Origin: Syntrophomonas sp. UBA5288
GTDB taxonomy: Bacteria > Bacillota > Syntrophomonadia > Syntrophomonadales > Syntrophomonadaceae
NCBI GenBank assembly: GCA_002408445.1
Contig: DHSK01000088.1
Coordinates: forward strand, 433 to 14,842
Length of the DNA stretch: 14,410 bases
Direction: 5' to 3'
Each line of letters begins with the position of its first letter. Position 1 is the first letter of the stretch. Below the pieces are notes generated by a model. It was not told the origin of the DNA, ran no database searches, and saw only the letters and a list, made by a program, of their open reading frames with translations. Of the stretch, positions 1-6,859 are shown one piece after another. Position numbers and translations under genes: made by a program.

Positions 1-33
1 CTTAAGATTCTTCGCTAAGGCTCAGAATGACAA
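1..33. repeat. Partial palindromic intergenic repeat (family A half-element)
   Basis: On the minus strand this reads TTGTCATTCTGAG followed by GCGAAGAATCTT. This is the half-palindrome seen complete at 3762-3837 and 4991-5067, where the arms are TTGTCATCCTGA and its complement. The element is cut by the window edge, so whether a second arm exists cannot be judged. Similar TCATTCTGAG...GAAGAATCTT units are common dispersed intergenic repeats in many bacteria; this recollection was not checked by a search. Confidence 0.5.
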
Positions 34-80
34 ATGGGGTTTTGGGAATTATGCAAAACTCTCATGTAGTTGTTTTTTAG

Positions 81-128
81 GATCTGTGTTAATCATAATT
101 AATCAGTGTCCTTCAGTGTTGAATTTTC
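81..128. repeat. Dispersed 47-48 bp repeat (family E), copy 1
   Basis: Begins GATCTGTGTT and ends GTGTTGAATTTTC. It matches 10445-10491 with one extra base and one substitution. Both copies lie just upstream of a gene start, fin here and the Ppx/GppA gene there. The unit is AT-rich and contains CATAAT, which could act as a -10 box, but the spacing-matched -35 of this copy (TTGTTT, 70-75) is poor. Confidence 0.75.
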
Positions 129-141
129 AATTTTTTTGAAT

Positions 142-172
142 GTATATTAACCCGCCTTTTCCGGGAACAATA
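142..172 (+). promoter_or_regulatory. Candidate sigma-F promoter of fin
   Basis: The -35 GTATA lies at 142-146 and the -10 GGGAACAATA at 163-172, with 16 bp between. The -10 fits every fixed position of the sigma-F consensus GGNNANANTR, and the -35 fits GYATA. Transcription would start near 179, giving a leader of about 20 nt before the GTG at 202. The B. subtilis fin gene is known to be sigma-F dependent, so this placement is expected. Confidence 0.65.
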
Positions 173-201
173 ACAGCAAAAGGTTGGAAGGGGCAGGTCA
201 A

Positions 202-366
202 GTGAAAATCTACTATGTCTGCGAATGCTGTCAACAAATATTCAACAGCACTGAAGTAGAAGGGCCGGATGGGGCCATAGAATTAAAAGGCACCTGTGAA
301 GAGTGTGCTATGGAAATGGGGATAGATGATACACTCTCATCCTTGGGCCGGTATTACTATCATTAA
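202..366 (+). CDS. fin: Anti-sigma-F factor Fin (YabK/DUF2757 family), 54 aa
   Basis: A small zinc-ribbon-like protein with two CxxC pairs, C7/C10 and C32/C35, separated by 21 residues. This is the arrangement of Fin, the B. subtilis protein that binds sigma-F and helps the forespore switch to sigma-G. It also sits in Fin's usual place directly before mfd. At 54 residues it is shorter than the 76-residue B. subtilis protein, mainly in the segment between the cysteine pairs. I chose the GTG at 202 because GGAAGGGG (186-193) sits 8 nt before it. A TTG at 184 is in frame but would overlap this ribosome binding site and leave almost no leader after the sigma-F-like promoter at 142-172. The call rests on cysteine spacing, size, promoter and synteny; overall identity to B. 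subtilis Fin looks low. Confidence 0.78.
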   Translation: MKIYYVCECCQQIFNSTEVEGPDGAIELKGTCEECAMEMGIDDTLSSLGRYYYH

Positions 367-452
367 CAGCATTTAAAAACATATAATAACAATAATAAAG
401 TGGGGGCTTTTTATAGAGCGTCCACCTTTGGTTGTGGGAGGCTTTATAAAAA

Positions 453-3400
453 TTGAATCATAAATTATTTACCGAGATGGAAGAGTGTCTGGCTCGAAAG
501 AAAAACCTGCAATTAACGGGACTGACCGGCAGTGCCCGGGCTTTTGTTATTAAAGAACTGCAGCAGCGTACCGGGCAAACCATGCTATGTCTGGTATCTT
601 CCGAAGAGAAGGCCCATGATCTGGCTGCGGACCTGCTGGAATTTCAGGTGCGGCCGGATATGTTTCTGGCCCGTGATTTTATATTTATAAAAGAGAATAT
701 CTCCACCGTGGAGACAGAACGCATTGCCACCCTCAAGCGGCTGCTCTTTAACCCGGGTCAGGTCAAGGTTGTTATTGCCACTCCCGGCGGTCTGCTGCAC
801 CTGATGGCGACCCCGGCCGACTTCAAGGCCGGAATGCTAACCCTGAAAACAGATCAACAGATTGAAGTGGCGGAAATTCTAAACTGCCTCATCAAAACCG
901 GTTATGAGCGGGTTGACACCGTCACCCGGCCGGGTGAAATCGCGGTCCGCGGCGGCATCATGGATATTTTCCCGGTAGGAGCCCAAGAACCTTGCCGGAT
1001 TGATTTTTTCGGAGATCAGATCGATTCCATCCGCCGTTTTAATATTGACACCCAGAGGTCGGGCAGCAAGGAAAAACAATTGATCCTGACCCCGGCCGAT
1101 GAACTCGCTTTTGCGGAGCCGGCAGCTACCCTCCTGGACTATTTGCCTCCCCGGGCCCACCTTTTTGTGGATGAACCGGGGGAATTTGAACGGCTGCTGG
1201 AAAAGGTGGGCAAAAGATACCGCACCTTTATCCGCGAAGCGCGCAATAAAGACACCCGGGTTAAAGAAATGGCCACGGTTGGAAACAGCCTCCGGGAAGA
1301 TATGAGAAAAAGAACCGCCATCTATCATTCCTTTTTCCCGGGCAGTCTGACCGACGTAGCAGTAGGTATGTACCAGCATATTTCCCAGAAGGAAATGGAA
1401 CCATTTCACCAGAATTATGAAACCTTGTGCAGCCGCCTCCAGGAATGGCTGAAGCGCGGCTATACCGTTCAATTGGCGGTGCCCGGAGGTGCGGCTTTAA
1501 AACAACTGCAGACGGAAATGAGCGATCATCATATAGTAGGAGTAGAATTCAGCGACGCCCGGCCCGGCAACGGCTTTATCAGCTCGACTCTGCAGCTGGC
1601 TTTAATCAGCGGGCAGGATATCGGGGGCAAGAGAGTCACCCGGACCAAGAAAAAGAAAACCGAGTCCCGTTTGTTAACCGAAGATCTCAAATTGGGCGAT
1701 TATGTGGTCCATGAGAATTATGGTCTGGGTATCTACCACGGGGTGACCCAGGTAGAAACAGATGGAGTGACCCGGGAATATATTTTGCTGCAATATGCCG
1801 GTACCGACAAACTTTATCTGCCGGTTGAAAAGCTGGATGCCCTGCATCACTATACCGTATCCGAAGACAAGGAACCGCGCCTGAATAAACTGGGGGGCAG
1901 TGAATGGGAACGGACCCGCAAGAAAGTGGCCGAATCAATCGAGAAAATGGCCCAGGAGCTGCTTTTGCTCTATGCCACCCGGCAGAGTATCGAAGGTTAT
2001 GCCTTCGCGCCGGATACTCCCTGGCAGCATCAATTTGAGAATGATTTTCCTTATCAGGAAACCCCCGACCAGCTTAAAGCCATAAAAGATGTTAAAAAAG
2101 ATATGGAAAAAAGGCGCCCGATGGATCGCCTGATCTGCGGCGATGTCGGTTATGGCAAAACCGAAGTGGCCATGCGGGCAGCCTTTAAAGCGATCATGGA
2201 TGGAAAACAGGTGGCTATTCTGGTTCCAACCACGGTACTGGCGGAACAGCATCTGGAGTCATTTAAAGCCCGGTTTGAAACTTATCCCACCACGGTAGAA
2301 GCCATAAGCCGTTTTAAAAGTTCGGCCCGGCAAAAGCACATCCTGGACGACCTGGAACGGGGCGCGCTGGATATTATCATCGGCACTCACCGGTTGCTGT
2401 CCCGGGATGTCAAATTCAAAGACCTGGGTTTACTGATAGTTGATGAAGAACACCGATTCGGAGTGGCCCAAAAGGAAAAAATAAAGAGTTTTAAAAGTAC
2501 AGTGGATGTATTAAGCCTGTCCGCCACCCCCATACCTCGCAGCCTGCACATGTCACTGACCGGGCTGAGGGATTTGAGCGTGATCGAAACTCCTCCCCCG
2601 GAGCGCTACCCCATTACCACTTATGTCATGGAATTTAACCCTCAGATTATTCAGGAGGCGGTAATGAGCGAACTGGACCGGCAGGGACAAGTATTTTTCG
2701 TGCATAATCGCATTCAGGATATTTACCGTTTACAGGAGGAACTGCAAGAGTTGCTGCCCCAGGTCAGTATAGCCGTAGGGCACGGGCGCATGAAAGAAGA
2801 TGAATTATCCCGGGTCATGATGGACTTCGTAAAGGGCAAGCATCAGGTCTTTCTGTGTACCACGATTATAGAATCAGGCCTGGATATGCCCAATGTTAAT
2901 ACTATTATCGTGGATGAGGCGGATAAAATGGGGCTGGCTCAGCTCTACCAGCTGCGCGGGCGGGTAGGACGATCCAACCGGCTGGCTTACGCTTATCTGA
3001 CTTATCGCCCGGACAAGGTTATAACTGAAGATGCCACTAAAAGGCTAAATGCGGTGCGGGAGTTTAACGAACTGGGGGCAGGTATGAAAATTGCCCTGCG
3101 CGATCTGGAAATAAGGGGGGCCGGCAATATCCTGGGGGCGGAACAGCATGGCTATATTCAGGCCGTAGGGTTTGACCTTTATTGTCATCTGCTGGAACAG
3201 CAGACCGCCGTCTTAAGGGGCGAGGCCCCCAGCGAGCCGGTCAATACCCAGATGGATATTGATATGGACTATTATATCCCCGATCAGTACATTCCTGATG
3301 CCGGGACCAAGATGAGGATCTACCGCCGCCTTCTGCTGGCCCGGGAAAATGAAGAGATTGAAGCGATTAAGGCTGAATTGATAGACCGTTTCGGTATTCC

Positions 3401-3647
3401 GCCCCGGCCGGTGGAAAATTTCCTGCAGGTGGCCCAGCTTCGTCTGGAAGCCCGGAACAAAAATATTAAAGGGCTCCGGCGCCGCGGCAGCATCATAGAA
3501 ATACAGACCACCGAAACTTTGCCGGTCAGTTTAAACCAGAAGATCGGGAAAATGAAGCTAAAAAGAGTCAACGATTACACCCTCAAGGTGCAGCTGGCCG
3601 ACAAAGCCTCCCTGGAGGACTTACAGGCTGTGCTGGACCGAATATAA
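453..3647 (+). CDS. mfd: Transcription-repair coupling factor Mfd (ATP-dependent translocase), 1064 aa
   Basis: Mfd removes RNA polymerase stalled at DNA lesions and recruits UvrA for excision repair. Domain order is complete: an N-terminal UvrB-like module (about residues 1-320), an RNA-polymerase-interacting domain starting near 412 (LKLGDYVVHENYGLGIYHG), a RecG-type SF2 motor (about 530-900), and a C-terminal TRCF regulatory domain (about 930-1040). Visible motor motifs are Walker A GDVGYGKT (563-570), motif II DEEH (664-667, where the B. subtilis enzyme has DEEQ), SATPIPR, and motif VI RGRVGR (835-840). Length is about 100 residues below B. subtilis Mfd (1177); the missing part seems to lie in the poorly conserved region before the polymerase-binding domain. 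The start is TTG at 453 with GGGAGG at 436-441. A TATAAT lies at 382-387 in the 86-nt gap after fin, but no matching -35 is visible, so co-transcription with fin is possible. Confidence 0.97.
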   Translation: MNHKLFTEMEECLARKKNLQLTGLTGSARAFVIKELQQRTGQTMLCLVSSEEKAHDLAADLLEFQVRPDMFLARDFIFIKENISTVETERIATLKRLLFNPGQVKVVIATPGGLLHLMATPADFKAGMLTLKTDQQIEVAEILNCLIKTGYERVDTVTRPGEIAVRGGIMDIFPVGAQEPCRIDFFGDQIDSIRRFNIDTQRSGSKEKQLILTPADELAFAEPAATLLDYLPPRAHLFVDEPGEFERLLEKVGKRYRTFIREARNKDTRVKEMATVGNSLREDMRKRTAIYHSFFPGSLTDVAVGMYQHISQKEMEPFHQNYETLCSRLQEWLKRGYTVQLAVPGGAALKQLQTEMSDHHIVGVEFSDARPGNGFISSTLQLALISGQDIGGKRVTRTKKKKTESRLLTEDLKLGDYVVHENYGLGIYHGVTQVETDGVTREYILLQYAGTDKLYLPVEKLDALHHYTVSEDKEPRLNKLGGSEWERTRKKVAESIEKMAQELLLLYATRQSIEGYAFAPDTPWQHQFENDFPYQETPDQLKAIKDVKKDMEKRRPMDRLICGDVGYGKTEVAMRAAFKAIMDGKQVAILVPTTVLAEQHLESFKARFETYPTTVEAISRFKSSARQKHILDDLERGALDIIIGTHRLLSRDVKFKDLGLLIVDEEHRFGVAQKEKIKSFKSTVDVLSLSATPIPRSLHMSLTGLRDLSVIETPPPERYPITTYVMEFNPQIIQEAVMSELDRQGQVFFVHNRIQDIYRLQEELQELLPQVSIAVGHGRMKEDELSRVMMDFVKGKHQVFLCTTIIESGLDMPNVNTIIVDEADKMGLAQLYQLRGRVGRSNRLAYAYLTYRPDKVITEDATKRLNAVREFNELGAGMKIALRDLEIRGAGNILGAEQHGYIQAVGFDLYCHLLEQQTAVLRGEAPSEPVNTQMDIDMDYYIPDQYIPDAGTKMRIYRRLLLARENEEIEAIKAELIDRFGIPPRPVENFLQVAQLRLEARNKNIKGLRRRGSIIEIQTTETLPVSLNQKIGKMKLKRVNDYTLKVQLADKASLEDLQAVLDRI

Positions 3648-3718
3648 CTGTTTACCCTAAGCCCGGTGCAGAGCATGGCGCGTAAAAACCCAGATGGTCC
3701 CTGTTATGAATAAGGGGG

Positions 3719-3780
3719 TTATTATCATCCTGAAGCCGGTTATTGTTCCTGAGGCAGGTTGTTGTCATCCTGAGGCAAAG
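3719..3780. repeat. Three degenerate tandem units of about 20 bp
   Basis: Units at 3719-3739, 3740-3758 and 3759-3780 share the pattern TTrTTrTCaTCCTGAgGCmgG (with small indels). The third unit is also the left arm of the palindrome at 3762-3837, so the array looks like local amplification or decay of that arm. Confidence 0.6.
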
Positions 3781-3837
3781 CCGAAGGATCTTCCCGCTTC
3801 GCAAGGGAAAGATCCTTCACTACGTTCAGGATGACAA
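3762..3837. repeat. Palindromic intergenic repeat (family A), copy 1
   Basis: Outer arms TTGTCATCCTGA (3762-3773) and TCAGGATGACAA (3826-3837) are perfect complements. Inner arms GAAGGATCTT (3783-3792) and AAGATCCTTC (3809-3818) are also perfect complements around a short loop. A second copy lies at 4991-5067. The long, nearly perfect hairpin resembles REP/MITE-like elements; no open reading frame is carried. Confidence 0.85.
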
Positions 3838-3861
3838 CATAGCAATGACACGTAGGGGGGG

Positions 3862-3885
3862 GACATTCCTCGGGAAAGGTATGTC
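3862..3885. repeat. Short imperfect hairpin
   Basis: GACATTCCT and AGGTATGTC form a 9-bp stem with one T:T mismatch around a six-base loop. It follows a run of G residues. It has no T-tract, so a terminator role is unlikely. Confidence 0.4.
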
Positions 3886-4104
3886 ACCGCACCCCTATTC
3901 TTAAACCTTCTCTACGCAAATATACTTGTACATACCGTTTACCCCGATAGACTTTTTCAGTGGTCCCGGACGGTTTATGCCGTAAAATGGAGACCTGAGG
4001 GTCCGGAAGGCCGAGATGCAGGCCTGATTAAATTCGTGCTGCTCGCTGTCTTGAGAACCAAAATTAACATTCCAAATAAAAATTTTTGCGTAAATGGTAA
4101 AAAG

Positions 4105-4135
4105 TGAATAAAAGGGGATTTTGAGTTATATACTA
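4105..4135 (+). promoter_or_regulatory. Candidate sigma-G promoter of spoVT
   Basis: The -35 TGAATA (4105-4110) and -10 TATACTA (4129-4135) are 18 bp apart. The forespore sigma-G consensus is about TGAATA, 17-18 bp, CATACTA, so only one base differs. B. subtilis spoVT is known to be sigma-G dependent. The leader to the ATG at 4195 would be about 50 nt. Confidence 0.7.
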
Positions 4136-4194
4136 TCACTGAGAAATAAAAACAAAAATTCAATTCTATTAAAAAAAGGAGGGATAGTTGTAAA

Positions 4195-4758
4195 ATGAAG
4201 GCAACAGGAATTGTTCGACGCATTGACGACCTGGGCCGGGTTGTTATTCCAAAAGAAATTCGCAGAACTTTACGCATTCGTGAGGGCGACCCTCTAGAAA
4301 TTTTTGTAGACCGTGAAGGAGAAGTAATTTTAAAGAAATATTCCCCCATCGGAGAACTGGGGGATTTTGCGAAAGAGTATGCAGACTCTTTGTATGAAAC
4401 CACCGGCCATATATCTATGATTGCCGACCGGGATGTTATAATAGCCGTGGCAGGAGCCAACAAACGTGAATTCTTAAGCAAACCGGTAGGCAAAGCGATT
4501 GAAAAGGCCATAGACGAGCGAAACACTCTGGTTATGAATGACCTGGACGCTCCTGAAGATGAAAATATGCATGTTATTCAGAATGATGACCGGGAATATA
4601 CGATTAAAGCCCAGGTAATATCGCCCATTATAACCCAGGGTGATCCCATCGGGGCAGTGGTAATAGTAAGCAAGGATACCGGCGCTAAAATGGGAGACAT
4701 GGAGGTCAAATTAGCCGAAACCGCCTCCGGTTTTCTCGCCAAACAAATGGAGCAATAA
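4195..4758 (+). CDS. spoVT: Stage V sporulation protein T, AbrB-family regulator, 187 aa
   Basis: SpoVT is a DNA-binding regulator of forespore genes transcribed by sigma-G, tuning spore coat, resistance and germination functions. Residues 1-50 form an AbrB/SpoVT swapped-hairpin DNA-binding domain (MKATGIVRRIDDLGRVVIPK at the very start, then a typical LRIREGDPLEI). Residues about 56-185 form the GAF-like C-terminal domain that sets SpoVT apart from short AbrB proteins. Length is close to the 178 residues of B. subtilis SpoVT. The ATG is preceded by AAGGAGGG (4176-4183). The gene stands alone between two repeat islands, with a sigma-G-like promoter in front and a strong terminator directly behind, so it is probably a single-gene transcription unit. 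Confidence 0.96.
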   Translation: MKATGIVRRIDDLGRVVIPKEIRRTLRIREGDPLEIFVDREGEVILKKYSPIGELGDFAKEYADSLYETTGHISMIADRDVIIAVAGANKREFLSKPVGKAIEKAIDERNTLVMNDLDAPEDENMHVIQNDDREYTIKAQVISPIITQGDPIGAVVIVSKDTGAKMGDMEVKLAETASGFLAKQMEQ

Positions 4759-4771
4759 ATGCCACCCAAGA

Positions 4772-4803
4772 AAAAAAGCGGTCTTAAGCAAGATCGCTTT
4801 TTT
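4772..4803 (+). terminator. Rho-independent terminator of spoVT
   Basis: Stem AAGCGGTCTT / AAGATCGCTT with one G:T wobble, loop AAGC (4786-4789), A-tract on the left and six T residues on the right. It begins 13 nt after the stop codon. The A-tract on the left gives a T-tract on the other strand, so it could work in both directions. Confidence 0.9.
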
Positions 4804-4864
4804 GTTGTGCTGAATAATTCAACACGAAAGGACACTGATTTTCTCTCATTAATATGAAATTTTA

Positions 4865-4931
4865 AACCCGTAGGCCGGCCTATGCCCTGTGGGTACAAAT
4901 GATGTTCCCTTGCGACTATTAAGGACGCAGG
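4865..4931 (-). repeat. Repeat family D, copy 1 (reverse orientation)
   Basis: The reverse complement starts CCTGCGTCCTTAATAGT and ends GGCCGGCCTACGGGTT. It matches 11598-11682, which carries about 18 extra bases in the middle. It is separated from its family C partner (5080-5126) by the family A element, whereas C and D are adjacent at 11516-11682. Confidence 0.7.
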
Positions 4932-4990
4932 GCGGTAAAGAATATAGCGTGTAAAAACCCGGATGGTCTTTGTTATGAGTCATGGGGTCA

Positions 4991-5067
4991 TTGTCATCCT
5001 GAGGCAAAGCCGAAGGATCTTCCCGATTCGCAAGGCGAAAGATCCTTCACTAACGTTCAGGATGACA
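4991..5067. repeat. Palindromic intergenic repeat (family A), copy 2
   Basis: Outer arms TTGTCATCCTGA (4991-5002) and TCAGGATGACA (5057-5067) enclose inner arms GAAGGATCTT and AAGATCCTTC, as in the copy at 3762-3837. Similarity to that copy extends leftwards to about 4948 (GTAAAAACCC and ATGGTC..TGTTATGA), so the repeated unit is longer than the palindrome. Confidence 0.85.
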
Positions 5068-5079
5068 CGTAAACTCTCA

Positions 5080-5126
5080 GGCCCTGAAGCCCGCTCCTAA
5101 CGTCGGGGCTGTAGGGTCTGCTACGG
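5080..5126 (-). repeat. Palindromic repeat family C, copy 1 (reverse orientation)
   Basis: The reverse complement carries CCCTACAGCCCCGACG then AGGAGCGGGCTTCAGGGCC. Other copies are at 10360-10406, 11516-11562 and 11700-11746. Each can fold as GGCCCT / AGGGCC outside and GCCCCG / CGGGC inside, a REP-like imperfect palindrome. Confidence 0.8.
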
Positions 5127-5247
5127 ATATGAGATATACTCTATTTTCATAGGTGGTTGTGGCATGCAGCCATGGCCTGTTAACAAACCAATCATTATCC
5201 TGCAGTCTTGAATTGTTATCCATTTAAATCTGCGGGCGTTCTTTCCC

Positions 5248-5258
5248 TGTGGTATAAT
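5248..5258 (+). promoter_or_regulatory. Extended -10 sigma-A promoter of the yabM operon
   Basis: TGTGGTATAAT contains a perfect TATAAT (5253-5258) preceded by TGTGG, the TRTGN extended -10 motif of Gram-positive sigma-A promoters. No good -35 lies 16-18 bp upstream, which extended -10 promoters tolerate. It lies 28 nt before the GTG start at 5287. Confidence 0.65.
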
Positions 5259-5286
5259 AGATTTCACGAAAACGGGGAGGCTTAAT

Positions 5287-6840
5287 GTGGATACCAGGAA
5301 AAACTTCTTAAAAGGTGCAATGATTTTAAGTATCGCCGGAGCCATCAGCAAAGTGCTGGGAGCAATTTACCGGATTCCTCTGGCCCGTCTGCTGGGGGGA
5401 GAAGGAATGGGCCTCTACCAGATGGCTTATCCTATCTATACCACCATTCTGGCCCTGGCTACGGCGGGAGTACCGGTAGCGATATCGGTGCTGGTTTCCC
5501 GAAAAGAAACTCAGGGGTATAGCGGTGACAGCCGGAAAATCTTCCGAGTCTCCTTGCTGCTGCTCTTTATATTTGGAATTATTCTGACCCTGCTTATAAT
5601 GCAGTGCGCACATCTCCTGGCCAATTATGTGTTAAAAGAGCCGCGGGCCTACTATCCGATTCTGGCCGTTGCTCCGGCCGTGTTTTTCTCCGGGTTGATG
5701 TCCGTCTTCCGGGGTTATTTCCAGGGTTATCAGCAGATGATGCCTACGGCTGTCTCCCAGGTAATCGAGCAGTTATTCCGCGTTACCGCGGTGCTGGTGC
5801 TGGCCTTCATGTTCTTCCCCCGGGGGCTGGAATTTGCCGCCGCAGGCGCCACCTTCGGCGCTGTAGTTGGTGGATTGGCCGGACTTTTCGTACTGATGAT
5901 CTATTATCTCAGATTCAAATCAGCTTCGGACCGGAAAGGCAGTAAGTTATTGTACTCCGGGGTACGCTCCATTGACCTGGCCAAAGAAGTAGTCAAACTG
6001 GCGATTCCGGTTTCTTTTGGCGCAGTAGTGCTGCCCCTGGTGCAGGTGCTCGATGCGATCATAGTACCGGGCCGGCTTATGGCCCTGAATTATACCACCT
6101 CGCAGGCTACCTCGCTTTACGGGCAGCTGTCCGGCATGGCGGCAGTTTTAATCAGTTTGCCCACCATATTTACCATCTCCATAGCCACCAGCCTGGTCCC
6201 GGCCGTTTCCGAGGCCATCGCCCAAAATGACCGCCAGCTTTTAAATAATCGCATCAATTATGGCATGCGGGCCGGTATGCTTATTTCCCTTCCCTGTGCG
6301 GCAGGATTATATATCTTAGCCTTTCAAATCTGTGACTTGCTGTATGCTACGGCGGAGGCCGGCATCCCCTTGGAGCCCCTGGCTTTTTCCTGCATTGTGC
6401 TGGCCGCTTTCCAGTTATCCAGTGCCGGTCTGCAAGGTATAGGACGGCCTGAGATCGCCATGCGCAACCTTATTATCACCGGTGCGCTCAAAGTAGTTTT
6501 TAATTACAGCCTTACCAGTGTACCGGCTCTAAATATCCGGGGTGCGGCCATTGGAACCGTCCTGGCCTTTATGATCGGGTCACTGCTTAATATCATTTAT
6601 TTGAAAAAGATCACCGGGGTAAGCTATGAACTGGGACGACTGGCCAAAATCACGGCCGTAACAGTGGTAATGGCCCTGTGTGTCAAAATAACCTACCAGA
6701 ACCTGGTCAATATAGGCTTGATATCACATCTGGCTACACTGGCTGCTATATGCCTGGGGGTAGCCGTATATGGAGTCCTGCTTTTCGTAATCAAAGAACT
6801 GGATGTCGGCATGGTCAAAAGCTTGCTGGGGAAAAGGTAA
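5287..6840 (+). CDS. yabM: YabM/SpoVB-type polysaccharide (lipid-linked) flippase, MOP superfamily, 517 aa
   Basis: A polytopic membrane protein of the MOP flippase superfamily that includes SpoVB, YabM and MurJ, which move undecaprenyl-linked cell-wall precursors across the membrane. The opening segment, FLKGAMILSIAGAISKVLGA followed by IYRIPLARLLGGEGMGLYQ, is the family signature. Hydrophobic segments recur to the end and fit about 14 helices (for example near residues 8-28, 45-66, 80-106, 115-135). Length matches B. subtilis SpoVB (518). By position between spoVT and mazG it corresponds to YabM, but a sporulation role like SpoVB (cortex synthesis) is equally possible, and sequence alone does not decide. 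The start is GTG at 5287 with GGGGAGG at 5274-5280; an overlapping ATG at 5285 is out of frame. mazG follows after 19 nt, suggesting one operon from the promoter at 5248. Confidence 0.85.
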   Translation: MDTRKNFLKGAMILSIAGAISKVLGAIYRIPLARLLGGEGMGLYQMAYPIYTTILALATAGVPVAISVLVSRKETQGYSGDSRKIFRVSLLLLFIFGIILTLLIMQCAHLLANYVLKEPRAYYPILAVAPAVFFSGLMSVFRGYFQGYQQMMPTAVSQVIEQLFRVTAVLVLAFMFFPRGLEFAAAGATFGAVVGGLAGLFVLMIYYLRFKSASDRKGSKLLYSGVRSIDLAKEVVKLAIPVSFGAVVLPLVQVLDAIIVPGRLMALNYTTSQATSLYGQLSGMAAVLISLPTIFTISIATSLVPAVSEAIAQNDRQLLNNRINYGMRAGMLISLPCAAGLYILAFQICDLLYATAEAGIPLEPLAFSCIVLAAFQLSSAGLQGIGRPEIAMRNLIITGALKVVFNYSLTSVPALNIRGAAIGTVLAFMIGSLLNIIYLKKITGVSYELGRLAKITAVTVVMALCVKITYQNLVNIGLISHLATLAAICLGVAVYGVLLFVIKELDVGMVKSLLGKR

Positions 6841-6859
6841 TTAGTAAGAGGTGAATGAT

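Larger units (their letters stand above)
3648..4104. other. Repeat-rich intergenic island between mfd and spoVT
   Basis: No convincing gene is seen on either strand. From left to right it holds a fragment resembling the end of family C in reverse (3661-3678), a block shared with 4948-5000 (around 3679-3730), three degenerate tandem units (3719-3780), a full palindromic element (3762-3837), a small hairpin (3862-3885), and about 200 bp of unassigned sequence with weak inverted repeats (3885-4100). No T-tailed terminator for mfd is evident. The spoVT promoter begins at 4105. Confidence 0.7.
4804..5247. other. Repeat-rich intergenic island between spoVT and yabM
   Basis: No gene is supported. 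After the terminator there is about 60 bp of plain sequence, then a reverse copy of repeat family D (4865-4931), a block and palindrome of family A (4948-5067), a reverse copy of family C (5080-5126), and about 120 bp without recognised features up to the promoter at 5248. Confidence 0.7.

Noticed and set aside
879..1472. 197-codon open frame on the minus strand inside mfd
   Set aside because: It lies fully within the strongly supported mfd gene, has no ribosome binding site, and its translation shows no recognisable domain. It is a by-product of mfd codon use.
3719..3837. CRISPR-like array
   Set aside because: The units are directly abutting and degenerate, with no unique spacers, and the region resolves into a palindromic element.
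3975..4526. 183-codon open frame on the minus strand over the spoVT start
   Set aside because: It covers the spoVT promoter and the first half of spoVT. The translation is serine/arginine-rich antisense of a real gene, with no domain.
4865..5126. Insertion sequence between spoVT and yabM
   Set aside because: No transposase frame or terminal inverted repeats flanked by target duplication are seen. The content is small non-coding repeats.
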